A DNA stretch of 64,000 bases, from the NCBI GenBank assembly GCA_947175875.1, contig CAMWON010000004.1:86674-150673 (forward strand), read 5' to 3'. Both the position numbers and the translations under genes were made by a program. Under the pieces are notes generated by a model. That model saw nothing but the letters and a program-made list of their open reading frames with translations. It was not told the origin of the DNA and did no database searches. This DNA is from an uncultured Alphaproteobacteria bacterium (GTDB lineage: Bacteria; Pseudomonadota; Alphaproteobacteria; Rs-D84). Positions 34,294 to 41,567 of this stretch are shown here, one piece after another (the stretch's first letter is position 1; every line of letters starts with the position of its first letter).

Positions 34294-34323
34294 ATTATAT
34301 AATGAATAGTATGATTTGTCCAA
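34294..34323 (-). promoter_or_regulatory. Promoter of leader RNA B
   Basis: Minus-strand TTGGAC (34318-34323), 18-nt spacer, TATAAT (34294-34299). Predicted start near 34287, directly at hairpin P1. Confidence 0.7.
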
Positions 34324-34348
34324 ATAAAAATCCCCCGATACGGGGGAT
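34322..34348 (-). terminator. Intrinsic terminator of the phosphofructokinase gene
   Basis: Minus-strand TCCCCCG / CGGGGGA (plus-strand 34331-34337 and 34341-34347) followed by TTTTTATTT; overlaps the -35 region of leader B. Confidence 0.82.
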
Positions 34349-34354
34349 TGTTTG

Positions 34355-35443
34355 TTATTTTATTTCGCCGACATATGCGCCGAGCCCCGTCGCCACGCCC
34401 AGCAACGGGTCGTCCGGTTCGACATATGCGTTTGATGTTTCGATACCCGGGATGTGCGGGTCCGGAACCAAGTCGCCGTGGTTGAAAAATTCGGCCAGTG
34501 CAATTGTCTTGCACTTTCCATTCTCCATGGCGGTCATTACATATGTTTCATTGTTTTCAATGGCACGCACCGCACAGTCTGTCATTGACGCCGCGACAAT
34601 GCGGTCGGTGGCGGTGGTGTCGCCCGCGCGCTGGAAATGTTCCGGGTATTCCGCACGGCAATATATACCCGCCGCAGACAGTTGGCGCGCAATCATTTCC
34701 GCCGCTTTGCCGGAATGGCCACGCAGTGAAATCCCCTCGGATACGACGATGACGCCGTAATCGGTCGGGGCGTTCTTTATGTGTTCTATCAGGCTGTTGA
34801 CGTCGAATTTTATTTCCGGTATCAATATCGCCGATGCACCTGCGGCCACGCCCGCCTCCAGCGCCAATTTCCCACAGTCGCGTCCCATTGCCTGGACCAC
34901 GAACCAACGGCGATGGCTGCGTGCGGTCATCAACAGCTGGTCACAGAAATTCGTTAACTGCTGAACCGCGGTGTTAAATCCGATTGTTGCGTCGGTCAGC
35001 GGCACGTCCATGTCGATTGTTTTCGGCACGCATATCAGTTTTACGCCGGAATATATTTCTTTAAAGCCCCATGCAAGCGACAGACTGCCGTTGCCGCCAA
35101 CCAAGACAAGCGTGTCCAGGTTTAATTCTTTGAGGGCGCTGTTCAGTTTTGCGTTAAATTCTTTTAATATCCCCTGGCGAGAGGCCTCTTCAAAATTCAT
35201 TGTGCCGTCACGGCCGTTGCGCAGAATGCTGCCGGACAGGCGTGCAAATTCCAACGGCATGTTTTCAGGCGTCAATTCCACCGCGTCCGTCGGTGTAGAG
35301 TACAGGCCGTCCGTGCCGCCGCGGATTCCGATAACGGACCAGCCGCGCGAATCCGCCGCTGAAACCAATCGCTGAATCACGGTGTTCAGACCACTGCAGT
35401 CGCCGCCGGTGGTCATGATTCCAATTCTTTTTTTGTCGCTCAT
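34355..35443 (-). CDS. 6-phosphofructokinase (PfkA family) with unusual cofactor-site residues
   Basis: Glycolytic kinase of the PFKA superfamily (362 aa) phosphorylating fructose 6-phosphate. Start ATG 35443 follows AAAGGAAAGAAT. Nucleotide-site motif TTGGDCSGLN (11-20); GGNGS at 116-120, where ATP enzymes have GGDGS; and PKTIDMDVPLTDATIGF from 140, with catalytic Asp144 in TIDMD. Gly at the position equivalent to E. coli 104 points to ATP, whereas Lys141 (E. coli 124 equivalent) is typical of PPi-dependent and certain eukaryotic ATP enzymes. The donor is therefore uncertain. The ERAEYPEHFQRAG-like substrate segment (RAEYPEHFQRAGDTT) is present. A single-gene unit with its own terminator. 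Confidence 0.9.
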   Translation of the reverse strand: MSDKKRIGIMTTGGDCSGLNTVIQRLVSAADSRGWSVIGIRGGTDGLYSTPTDAVELTPENMPLEFARLSGSILRNGRDGTMNFEEASRQGILKEFNAKLNSALKELNLDTLVLVGGNGSLSLAWGFKEIYSGVKLICVPKTIDMDVPLTDATIGFNTAVQQLTNFCDQLLMTARSHRRWFVVQAMGRDCGKLALEAGVAAGASAILIPEIKFDVNSLIEHIKNAPTDYGVIVVSEGISLRGHSGKAAEMIARQLSAAGIYCRAEYPEHFQRAGDTTATDRIVAASMTDCAVRAIENNETYVMTAMENGKCKTIALAEFFNHGDLVPDPHIPGIETSNAYVEPDDPLLGVATGLGAYVGEIK

Positions 35444-35485
35444 ATTCTTTCCTTTTTTTTGCTGGTAAATTATAACACAATTAAG

Positions 35486-35513
35486 TTGACAAACAAATAT
35501 CTTTTGCAATAAT
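35486..35513 (+). promoter_or_regulatory. Promoter of the LysM protein gene
   Basis: TTGACA (35486-35491), 16-nt spacer, AATAAT (35508-35513), about 38 nt before ATG 35551. Confidence 0.6.
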
Positions 35514-35550
35514 TTGTCTATTGAAAATATTCATCTTCGGAGATTGCGAA

Positions 35551-36672
35551 ATGGCAAAGAAAAACACAAAAACCAAGATTAAACCCTCTACAGACGATTT
35601 GATTGACAATGCAATCGCCCAGCAAAATTCGTGGATGGAAAACCGTCGCGCATTTGCACAGCGATTTTTGAAAAGTTTAAACATATTTGCGCGTCCGAAT
35701 CCAAAGAAGGCGGATGCGGCCGCCGCCGACAAATCTGAAAACCGTGGGTGGCGCCCGTACTGGTTTCCGATATTGTGCGCATTGGTCGTAATATTTGTTG
35801 CGATATGGGTTGCGTTCTTTCATACGACGACGCATCGCGTTATTGTCGTTCCGGCGGTTCCGGATCCGGTGGTGCGCGCCATTGACACGGAAACAAAGCC
35901 CTCTTTCGATATTGTTCGCATCGAGCGCGGCGGTCAGATTGTCGTTGCCGGGCGCTGGATTCCGCATCAGAACATTTCTATTTTAATCAACGGCAAAATC
36001 GTTGCGACCGAGCGCACAGATTCCCGCGGCGAGTTCGTTTATTCGCCGACCCATCCGCTGGCGGCCGGTAATTACACGATTTCCTTGCTGGGGGTAAATC
36101 CGGACGTTCACAGTGAAGACAACGTTTTTGTATACGTTTCGGAACAGGGATATAAAAACTCCATATCCTTGCTGATGACGCGTGACGGCAGCACCCTGCT
36201 CCAGGCGCCGACCATGCTGACCGACGGCGATTTGGTCGTTTCCAAAATTGATTATTTAAGCACGGGCCGCATCGTTGTGACCGGCGACGCGATGCCGCGT
36301 TTACGCGTGTCTTTGACTCTGGGGGACAAATACATGGGTTTTGCGCGCGTGTCCGACCATCGTCATTTTGGTCTGGGGGCGGATGTCGGCGAATTAAAGT
36401 CGGGCCAGGAATACAGTCTGGCGGTGCGCCTGCATGACGGCGACGGTCGCACGATTGCGACAGTGCGTCATAATTTTGTAATGCCGGAAATGACAGGCGA
36501 CGACAATACGTATTACACGGTGCGCCGCGGTGACTGTCTGTGGATTATTGCGCGCAATTTCCTGCGCCGCGGGGTTTTGTTCAGCATGATTGCCGAACGC
36601 AACAATATTGAAAATCCGGATTTGATTTATCCGAAGCAGCTGTTGCAGATTCCGGTGGACGAGTCGAAATAA
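35551..36672 (+). CDS. Inner-membrane anchored LysM-domain protein
   Basis: Protein of 373 aa with a basic cytoplasmic N-terminus (about 1-70), one transmembrane helix at about residues 74-93 (WFPILCALVVIFVAIWVAFF) and a large periplasmic part. The middle contains beta-sandwich-like repeats (IVVAGRWIPHQNISILINGK, then IVVTGDAMPRLRVSLTLGDK). The C-terminus is a LysM peptidoglycan-binding motif (YYTVRRGDCLWIIARNFL ... NPDLIYPKQLLQIP, about 320-370). This layout is common in alphaproteobacteria, where such proteins tether the inner membrane to peptidoglycan. ATG 35551 is chosen for the GGAG upstream; TTG 35521 is an in-frame alternative. It is directly followed by the 195-aa gene (TAAATG). Confidence 0.88.
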   Translation: MAKKNTKTKIKPSTDDLIDNAIAQQNSWMENRRAFAQRFLKSLNIFARPNPKKADAAAADKSENRGWRPYWFPILCALVVIFVAIWVAFFHTTTHRVIVVPAVPDPVVRAIDTETKPSFDIVRIERGGQIVVAGRWIPHQNISILINGKIVATERTDSRGEFVYSPTHPLAAGNYTISLLGVNPDVHSEDNVFVYVSEQGYKNSISLLMTRDGSTLLQAPTMLTDGDLVVSKIDYLSTGRIVVTGDAMPRLRVSLTLGDKYMGFARVSDHRHFGLGADVGELKSGQEYSLAVRLHDGDGRTIATVRHNFVMPEMTGDDNTYYTVRRGDCLWIIARNFLRRGVLFSMIAERNNIENPDLIYPKQLLQIPVDESK

Positions 36673-37260
36673 ATGGCAGACGATATCAATTTTGAAGAAT
36701 CCCAGGAAGATGCGCGCAAAGAGCGCATCCGTCGTCAAAATGCCGAATATTATGCGCGGCACAGGGATGAAATAAATCAGCGCTCCAAACAATATTATCA
36801 GGACAACAAACAGGAACTGCGACCAAAACGCAGGGTGCATGAAAAGAAGTATCGCGAAAAGCACGCGGAATATGTGCGCAAAAGAAAGCACGACTGGGAT
36901 GTCGAGAATGCCGAGCGCTGTGCCAAATATGCGGCGGCCCGTTATCGCCAGTGTCGTGAAATGACCGAACGTGCCAAATTTGTTTGTCCTGCATTTATGT
37001 TTTTAACGCGTGTGCGCGCGGAAAGCCTCGCGACCTATTCCATTGCGTACAAGCCCGGCGAACGCGTTGTGCCAAAGGCTGCAAAGTTGTGCGATGCACT
37101 GCGTGTCATGGATTCGCGAATTTGCCCGCTGGTGCGCGGCGGCACACAGGAACCGGCGGCGATGGTGGCGCAGTGTCCGATGCGTGGGGCTTTTCTTATT
37201 TCCGGGGCGGCCGGCGAAATTGCAAAAATTGCGCAAATACTGCGACAGAATCAAAAATAA
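36673..37260 (+). CDS. Hypothetical basic coiled-coil protein (195 aa)
   Basis: Not recognised. Its ATG directly abuts the LysM-protein stop (TAAATG), so translation is coupled. The N-terminal 100 residues are extremely charged and rich in Tyr, Arg and Lys, with a repeated pattern (NAEYYARHRDEINQRSKQYY, then KHAEYVRKRKHDWDVENAER). This is a likely nucleic-acid- or ribosome-associated helix similar in flavour to HNH-associated or phage basic repeats, but without a catalytic motif. The C-terminal 90 residues contain three Cys and a hydrophobic GAFLISGAAGEIAKIAQIL. No signal peptide. It ends at a bidirectional terminator. Confidence 0.75.
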   Translation: MADDINFEESQEDARKERIRRQNAEYYARHRDEINQRSKQYYQDNKQELRPKRRVHEKKYREKHAEYVRKRKHDWDVENAERCAKYAAARYRQCREMTERAKFVCPAFMFLTRVRAESLATYSIAYKPGERVVPKAAKLCDALRVMDSRICPLVRGGTQEPAAMVAQCPMRGAFLISGAAGEIAKIAQILRQNQK

Positions 37261-37281
37261 AATTGGCGCAAGGCCAATTTA
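37258..37281. terminator. Bidirectional terminator between the basic protein gene and tRNA-Gly
   Basis: AAATTGGC (about 37259-37266) pairs with GCCAATTT (about 37273-37280); T-rich on both exits. Confidence 0.7.
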
Positions 37282-37285
37282 ATCT

Positions 37286-37359
37286 TGGTGCGGGCGAAGG
37301 GAATCGAACCCTCGTCTTCAGCTTGGGAAGCTGACGTGCTACCATTATACCACGCCCGC
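37286..37359 (-). tRNA. tRNA-Gly (anticodon CCC)
   Basis: A 74-nt minus-strand cloverleaf. Acceptor stem GCGGGCG / CGCCCGC; D-arm with TGGTATAATGGTAG; anticodon stem CAGCT/AGCTG with loop TTCCCAA, giving anticodon CCC; T-arm GAGGGTTCGATTCCCTT. The 3' CCA is encoded. It decodes GGG. Confidence 0.96.
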
Positions 37360-37418
37360 AGTGACCAGTATTTTATCCGGGCGGCGCTTAAATGTCCAGC
37401 ATAAAAGTATAAAAATAT

Positions 37419-37447
37419 TTGACTTTTGACAAAAACAAATGCATAAT
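37419..37447 (+). promoter_or_regulatory. Promoter upstream of the 56-aa gene / rpsP operon
   Basis: TTGACT (37419-37424), 17-nt spacer, CATAAT (37442-37447). Predicted start near 37454, at the base of a long closing stem. Confidence 0.6.
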
Positions 37448-37452
37448 AGGTC

Positions 37453-37563
37453 CGCAAATCCCAACAGATTGCCATTATTGTAAATCCAGTATGCGGTATG
37501 CATGTGGAACATCAACCGGCGAGTGTTCGCTCTTGATGTGGTTTTAAATATGTGCTTTTTGGG
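37453..37563 (+). ncRNA. Structured leader upstream of the 56-aa gene
   Basis: AATCCCAA just after the predicted transcription start can pair with TTGGGATT about 105 nt later, closing a rod. Inside, GCATGT pairs with ATGTGC (with wobbles), and ACATCAA pairs with TTGATGT capped by GAG/CTC. The rod ends immediately before the AAAGG ribosome site. It could be a regulatory leader or a short 6S-like RNA. The evidence is fold-by-eye only. Confidence 0.45.
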
Positions 37564-37584
37564 ATTAACAAAGGTATATGAAAT

Positions 37585-37755
37585 ATGAATAAAAATATAT
37601 TGGGTTTGGGATACGAGGCGCTGTTACAGCCTAATGTGACGGTGCGTAAAACCGAATGCAAAACCGTGGCAATAAGTGCAGAGGCTCTGCAGGCCGCAAA
37701 GATTAAGTTTTTCGGGCTGGACCGTTTGTTTCAGTCTAATCAAAAAGTGAAATAA
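37585..37755 (+). CDS. Small hypothetical protein (56 aa) heading the rpsP operon
   Basis: A short reading frame from ATG 37585 to TAA 37753-37755, preceded by AAAGG 10 nt upstream and followed 19 nt later by rpsP. Sequence starts MNKNILGLGYEALL and ends LDRLFQSNQKVK. It is soluble and basic at the C-terminus, with one Cys. It is not recognised. Position between a promoter with structured leader and the ribosomal operon, plus the ribosome site, make it a credible gene, but coding status is unproven. Confidence 0.55.
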   Translation: MNKNILGLGYEALLQPNVTVRKTECKTVAISAEALQAAKIKFFGLDRLFQSNQKVK

Positions 37756-37774
37756 AAAAGCAAGGAGTAAAAAA

Positions 37775-38194
37775 ATGGCAACAGTTATCAGATTGGCACG
37801 TTATGGTGCAAAAAAGCGTCCGTATTACCACGTGGTTGTGACGGATTCCCGCAATGCGCGTAATTCCGGCAATGTTTTGGAAGTCGTTGGCAAATACGAC
37901 CCGATGCAGCCGCGCGACAGCGAAAAGCGCGTTATCCTGAACCTGGACCTGGTAAAGGCTTGGTTGGCAAAGGGTGCGAAACCGTCCGACCGTGTTTACA
38001 AGTTCTTGGCGAATGCGGGCCTGGTTGCGAAAAAGCCGGTTCCGGTTCAGACGAAAAAGCACCTGCAGTCTGAAAAGACCCAGATGAAGATTAAGGACAA
38101 GGCGGACAAGCTGGCCAAGGCTGCGGAAGAAAAAGCAGCGGCAGAGGCGGCGGCTAAAGCGGCCGCAGAAGCCCCGGCGGAATCTGCGGAATAA
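37775..38194 (+). CDS. rpsP: Ribosomal protein bS16
   Basis: Small-subunit protein needed for 30S assembly. ATG 37775 follows GCAAGGAGTAAAAA. The family core (about 1-85) reads VIRLARYGAKKRPYYHVVV, NSGNVLEVVGKYDPM and VKAWLAKGAKPSDRVYKFL. At 139 aa it is longer than the usual 80-90: the extra 50 residues are a Lys/Ala/Glu-rich helix, as found in several alphaproteobacteria. First gene of the classical rpsP-rimM-trmD-rplS operon, here with a small Cys-rich gene inserted before rimM. Confidence 0.97.
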   Translation: MATVIRLARYGAKKRPYYHVVVTDSRNARNSGNVLEVVGKYDPMQPRDSEKRVILNLDLVKAWLAKGAKPSDRVYKFLANAGLVAKKPVPVQTKKHLQSEKTQMKIKDKADKLAKAAEEKAAAEAAAKAAAEAPAESAE

Positions 38195-38230
38195 TTTAAT
38201 ATACCCGGGGATTTCCCCGGGTATATTAAA
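38195..38230 (+). repeat. Perfect palindromic hairpin between rpsP and the 63-aa gene
   Basis: A 16-bp perfect stem (38195-38210 with 38215-38230; core ACCCGGGG/CCCCGGGT, AT-rich base) with loop ATTT and no T-run. It ends just before the AGGAG ribosome site of the next gene, so it may be a processing or stabilising element or a partial terminator in the operon. Confidence 0.75.
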
Positions 38231-38243
38231 ATAGGAGTACTTC

Positions 38244-38435
38244 ATGTCTAAATGTCCATATAATGATTCAATTGAATGCAGTAAAGAATGCCGGCAAGAA
38301 GAATTGACGCGTCAGATGAATTTGGCACTGCGCAGCGGGATGTTCTGGTTTAATACGACGCCGCAAGGTGTTTCGTGTTCGGTTAAGCATTGGCAGTGTG
38401 CTCGTTTGTTGGCCGCCAATCAGGTACAGCGATAA
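38244..38435 (+). CDS. Small Cys-rich cytoplasmic protein (63 aa) in the rpsP operon
   Basis: Unrecognised. Strong ribosome site (ATAGGAG) before ATG 38244; stop abuts rimM (TAAATG). It has five Cys (CPYNDSIECSKEC at 4-16, then Cys45 and Cys52) and no signal peptide, so metal binding, perhaps zinc or an iron-sulfur cluster, is plausible. The position between rpsP and rimM is often taken by the RNA-binding KH protein KhpA in other bacteria, but this protein is unrelated in sequence. Co-expression suggests a link to ribosome biogenesis (inference). Confidence 0.75.
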   Translation: MSKCPYNDSIECSKECRQEELTRQMNLALRSGMFWFNTTPQGVSCSVKHWQCARLLAANQVQR

Positions 38436-38882
38436 ATGACACAATCCGATAAAATTTTAGTCGGTAAAATCGTTGCGCCCCAGGGAATTCGGGGCGAGGT
38501 TCGTGTTCATACATTCACCGCCGCGCCCGCGGATTTTAAGGCGTTGCGAATTTTGGACGTGCCGTTGCGCTTTGTGCGTGCGGCGGGCGCCGATATTGCG
38601 ATATGCCGCGTTGATGGTGTGATCGACCGCAACGCCGCAGAGGCTTTGCGCGGGACAGAGCTGTTCATTTCGCGTGACGCCCTGCCCGATTTGGATGCCG
38701 ATGAATATTATCAGGCGGATTTAATCGGGTTTGACGTTGTGCGTGACGGTGCTAAAATCGGCACTGTCGCGTGCTTTCAGAATTTTGGCGCCGGTGATAT
38801 TATTGAATTGGATAATGGCGACATGGTGTCGTTTAAAGGCGCCGTCGTTGAGATGGAAACCAAAAACATAGTTGTAAAATAA
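38436..38882 (+). CDS. rimM: Ribosome maturation factor RimM
   Basis: Protein of 148 aa that binds uS19 and helps mature the 30S head. The N-terminal domain carries VGKIVAPQGIRGEVRVHTF; the linker is ELFISRDALPDLDADEYYQADLIG; and the C-terminal PRC-barrel is GFDVVRDGAKIGTVACFQNF through VEMETKNIVVK. It is at the short end of the family. Stop and trmD start are adjacent (TAAATG), as is the upstream junction. Confidence 0.95.
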   Translation: MTQSDKILVGKIVAPQGIRGEVRVHTFTAAPADFKALRILDVPLRFVRAAGADIAICRVDGVIDRNAAEALRGTELFISRDALPDLDADEYYQADLIGFDVVRDGAKIGTVACFQNFGAGDIIELDNGDMVSFKGAVVEMETKNIVVK

Positions 38883-39563
38883 ATGCATTTCAACATACTG
38901 ACCATTTTTCCGGAAATGTTTCCCGGCACGCTGGGCGGCGGGGTTGTCGGTCGTGCGTTGGAACGCGGCATATGGTCATATGATGTGATAAACATACGTG
39001 ATTTTGCCTATAACAATTATGGCAGTGTTGATGACGAACAGTTCGGCGGCGGCAAGGGTATGGTTATGCGTCCCGACGTTTTGGGGGCGGCGCTGGATTC
39101 CATTGAAAAACGTGGGCGCGTGATATATTTTTCGCCGCGTGGTCCGCGACTGGAACAGTCGATTGTTCGTGACTTTGCCGCCGCGCCGGATGCGACATAT
39201 ACGCTGTTGTGCGGACGGTACGAAGGAATTGATCAACGAATCATCGAAGAATATGATATAATGGAACTGTCTATCGGCGATTATATCCTGTCCGGGGGCG
39301 AAATTGCCGCGCAGGTTTTTGTTGACAGCACGGTTCGCTTGATAGATAATGTTGTCGGTGGCGGAACTGATGCCACTGCAAATGAAAGTTTTGAAATCGG
39401 GGGGCTGGAATGGCCGTTATACACCCGCCCGTCGGCATGGCGTGGACGAAATGTCCCAGAAGTCCTGCTGTCCGGTCACCACGGCAATATCGAACGGTGG
39501 CGGAAACAACAATCGGACGAAATAACAAAAGAGCGTCGTCCGGATTTAATAAAGGAAAAGTAA
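38883..39563 (+). CDS. trmD: tRNA (guanine-N1-)-methyltransferase TrmD
   Basis: SPOUT-class enzyme (226 aa) making m1G37 in tRNAs that read CNN and CGG codons; a homodimer with a trefoil knot. Motifs: N-terminal FNILTIFPEMFPG; GGGKGMVMRPDVL (56-68); and the knot with FSPRGPRL, LLCGRYEGIDQRIIE (108-122) and SIGDYILSGGE (130-140). The C-terminal tRNA-binding tail has LEWPLYTRPSAWRG and VLLSGHHGNIERWR. Length is close to normal. It lies 3 nt before rplS. Confidence 0.97.
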   Translation: MHFNILTIFPEMFPGTLGGGVVGRALERGIWSYDVINIRDFAYNNYGSVDDEQFGGGKGMVMRPDVLGAALDSIEKRGRVIYFSPRGPRLEQSIVRDFAAAPDATYTLLCGRYEGIDQRIIEEYDIMELSIGDYILSGGEIAAQVFVDSTVRLIDNVVGGGTDATANESFEIGGLEWPLYTRPSAWRGRNVPEVLLSGHHGNIERWRKQQSDEITKERRPDLIKEK

Positions 39564-39566
39564 AAG

Positions 39567-39959
39567 ATGAGCATCATTAAAAAAATCGAAGAAAAACAGA
39601 TTGCCAAATTAAAAGGCGACAAGAAAATCCCGGCATTCAAGGCGGGGGACACACTGAAAGTGCATGTAAAAATTAAAGATGGCGACAAATTCCGTATCCA
39701 GGTATTCGAAGGCGTTGTCATTGCGCGCGACGGCGGCAACGGAAACAATGCGTCGTTCACGGTTCGTCGCGAATCTTATGGTGTGGGCGTGGAACGTAAA
39801 TTCCCGCTGTACAGCCCGGCGATTGAAAAAATCGAAAAGATTCGTATCGGTCGCGTACGTCGTGCAAAGCTGTTCTTCCTGCGCGGTTTGTCCGGCAAAA
39901 AGGCGCGTATCGTCGAAGACTTGGCGGCGGCTTCTGCGGAAAAGAACGCGAACAAATAA
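39567..39959 (+). CDS. rplS: Ribosomal protein bL19
   Basis: Large-subunit protein at the 30S-50S interface; 130 aa. Core motifs: [31 protein letters not shown], and [20 protein letters not shown] followed by [15 protein letters not shown]. The C-terminal 15 residues are a variable Ala/Glu/Lys tail. Last gene of the operon; followed by a strong terminator. Confidence 0.97.
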   Translation: MSIIKKIEEKQIAKLKGDKKIPAFKAGDTLKVHVKIKDGDKFRIQVFEGVVIARDGGNGNNASFTVRRESYGVGVERKFPLYSPAIEKIEKIRIGRVRRAKLFFLRGLSGKKARIVEDLAAASAEKNANK

Positions 39960-39977
39960 TTTATATTTGTTTTATGC

Positions 39978-40006
39978 AAATCCCGCCAAATGGCGGGATT
40001 TTTTTA
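39978..40006. terminator. Bidirectional terminator between rplS and the phosphoesterase gene
   Basis: AAATCCCGCC (39978-39987) pairs with GGCGGGATTT, followed by further T. The distal arm touches the stop codon of the minus-strand phosphoesterase. Confidence 0.85.
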
Positions 40007-40528
40007 TCTTTGGAAAATTCGTGGTGCCGAAATATATGGATTTATCAGCGGTACCGGACGATAGTCTGTTTTTTCAACGCTGACATTTATACAATAATCG
40101 TGGTTTTTAAAGTCATAGTCCTGGATATGGATATGGCCGTGATAGTTAATAATCGGCGGATTTGCGCCAAATTCCGGCAGCGGTTCATGCGACAGCAGGA
40201 TGTATAGCTGCGCATTGTATACCGGGTGCTCGAACACCTGGTCGAATCCTGCGTCCTGCCACCAGTTTGGACGATGGCCGCGGTCGTGATTGCCTAGAAT
40301 CAGATACTTGCGCCCGCGCATGCGTGACAGAATTGCGCGCACGCGTTCTTTGGTCGCGCCAAACATAACGTCGCCCAGCCAATAGCAGACGTCGTTTTTG
40401 CCGACGGTCTCATTGTATCTTTCAATTAAGGTGTTATTCATTTCAGCCACGGTTTTAAACGGCCGGTTGCCAAATTGAATAATTTTTTCAGAATAGAAAT
40501 GCGGGTCCGAGTACACAAATGTCGCCAT
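40004..40528 (-). CDS. Calcineurin-like metallophosphoesterase
   Basis: Soluble protein of 174 aa with all metal-binding motifs of the family: SDPHF (Asp8, His10), GD (Asp53), GNHD (Asn80, His81), SHEP (His114) and GHIH (His132, His134). Small members of this type act on nucleotides or RNA, or are phage- or plasmid-borne; the substrate cannot be inferred. It begins 4 nt after the AbiEii-like nucleotidyltransferase gene and is certainly co-transcribed with it, so the pair may act on the same nucleotide modification (inference). No signal peptide. Confidence 0.9.
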   Translation of the reverse strand: MATFVYSDPHFYSEKIIQFGNRPFKTVAEMNNTLIERYNETVGKNDVCYWLGDVMFGATKERVRAILSRMRGRKYLILGNHDRGHRPNWWQDAGFDQVFEHPVYNAQLYILLSHEPLPEFGANPPIINYHGHIHIQDYDFKNHDYCINVSVEKTDYRPVPLINPYISAPRIFQR

Positions 40529-40532
40529 ATAT

Positions 40533-41474
40533 CTACCTCCCCTGGCCGTTGATTTTGCTGCAGCGCGCCTGCAGGGTTTCCAGTGTTGTCATAATTTCCG
40601 CCCATTGCGGCGGCACGCCCAAGAATTCTTCCCTCATCGCATCGTAATCCTGCTTGAGTTCAAGCAGGACGGCCGGCGCCGGCCGTAAAGACAGGTCTGC
40701 CGGAGAATGTATGGCCGGAATATTTTTTGTTGTGTAAATTTGCTGGTACAGAACCGTGTTTTGCAGCATATGCCGGGTGTCGCGCAAATTTACAAACGGC
40801 ATCAATGTCGCAACATCATAATAGTGGCGCGACAAGAAAAATCTGTTTTTAGGTTTGCCAATCGTCGCAAAAGAATTTAATGCGAACATTTTATCCCAGA
40901 ATGTTTGCTCGTACGCAACGGTCGGGATAACGCCCATCGGTTCCTTTGTTGAATACGGTGTAACGGCGCTGTAATTTATCGTATCTTTGTCATATTTTCG
41001 CGGAATAATTTCGATGCATATATGCTGAAACATTCTGTTCAATGTCGATTGATACAGGACGTGCAACGTCGGATAAGACGTTTGCTGTTCCGGATTATGC
41101 AGTGCGCGCCATTCGCGGTCGTTCGACAGCATAAAGCGCTTGTCCTGATTTATCGCATAGTTTATGCGCGGCATCAGTACGTCAAATACAAATTCCTTGA
41201 AATTTGCCACGTGCTTTTTTAGGCGGCACTTGGACCGCGCCATCGGCAGTTCTTCAAACTCGTTCGTAGCCAGGTCGATGTCGTGACTGGCGCGCTGGCA
41301 TATGTTGTAAGATTTTCTAAGCGTTGCGCCACCTGAAAACACCAATGTGTCAAATGCCGACTTGTCTTCAAACAGTGCGTTAAGAATTTCGCATTCCATA
41401 TAGTCGCACTCTGCCATAATCGGATTTGGCATGCTTTGAAGAATTTTTTGAGTTGTGGCGCTTTTTATATACAT
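40533..41474 (-). CDS. AbiEii/AbiGii-like nucleotidyltransferase
   Basis: Protein of 313 aa with the core of DUF1814-type nucleotidyltransferases (type IV toxins such as AbiEii): glycine motif LVFSGGATLRKSYN (about residues 44-57), metal motif SHDIDLAT (about 63-70), and the C-terminal RHYYDVATL (about 218-226). The AbiEi-type antitoxin that normally sits upstream is absent. Instead a metallophosphoesterase follows 4 nt downstream. ATG 41474 lies 6 nt after TATAAA, so the mRNA is predicted to be leaderless. It could be a toxin, a defence effector, or a domesticated tRNA/protein nucleotidyltransferase. Confidence 0.82.
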   Translation of the reverse strand: MYIKSATTQKILQSMPNPIMAECDYMECEILNALFEDKSAFDTLVFSGGATLRKSYNICQRASHDIDLATNEFEELPMARSKCRLKKHVANFKEFVFDVLMPRINYAINQDKRFMLSNDREWRALHNPEQQTSYPTLHVLYQSTLNRMFQHICIEIIPRKYDKDTINYSAVTPYSTKEPMGVIPTVAYEQTFWDKMFALNSFATIGKPKNRFFLSRHYYDVATLMPFVNLRDTRHMLQNTVLYQQIYTTKNIPAIHSPADLSLRPAPAVLLELKQDYDAMREEFLGVPPQWAEIMTTLETLQARCSKINGQGR

Positions 41475-41480
41475 ATTTGT

Positions 41481-41509
41481 TTTATAGTACACGGATAGAC
41501 TTTTGTCAA
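41481..41509 (-). promoter_or_regulatory. Near-consensus promoter giving a leaderless mRNA
   Basis: Minus-strand TTGACA (41504-41509), 17-nt spacer, TATAAA (41481-41486). The first base of ATG 41474 falls at the expected +1 position, and no Shine-Dalgarno is visible. Confidence 0.75.
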
Positions 41510-41567
41510 GTTTTGTTGATTTAAGAATTTGACATTACCGGCCGACGGCGTTAATATGTAGTCCGGT

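Noticed and set aside
37453..37563. 6S RNA.
   Set aside because: The rod-like fold with an internal loop is suggestive, but the RNA is much shorter than usual 6S and leads straight into a ribosome site. Listed only as an uncertain structured leader.
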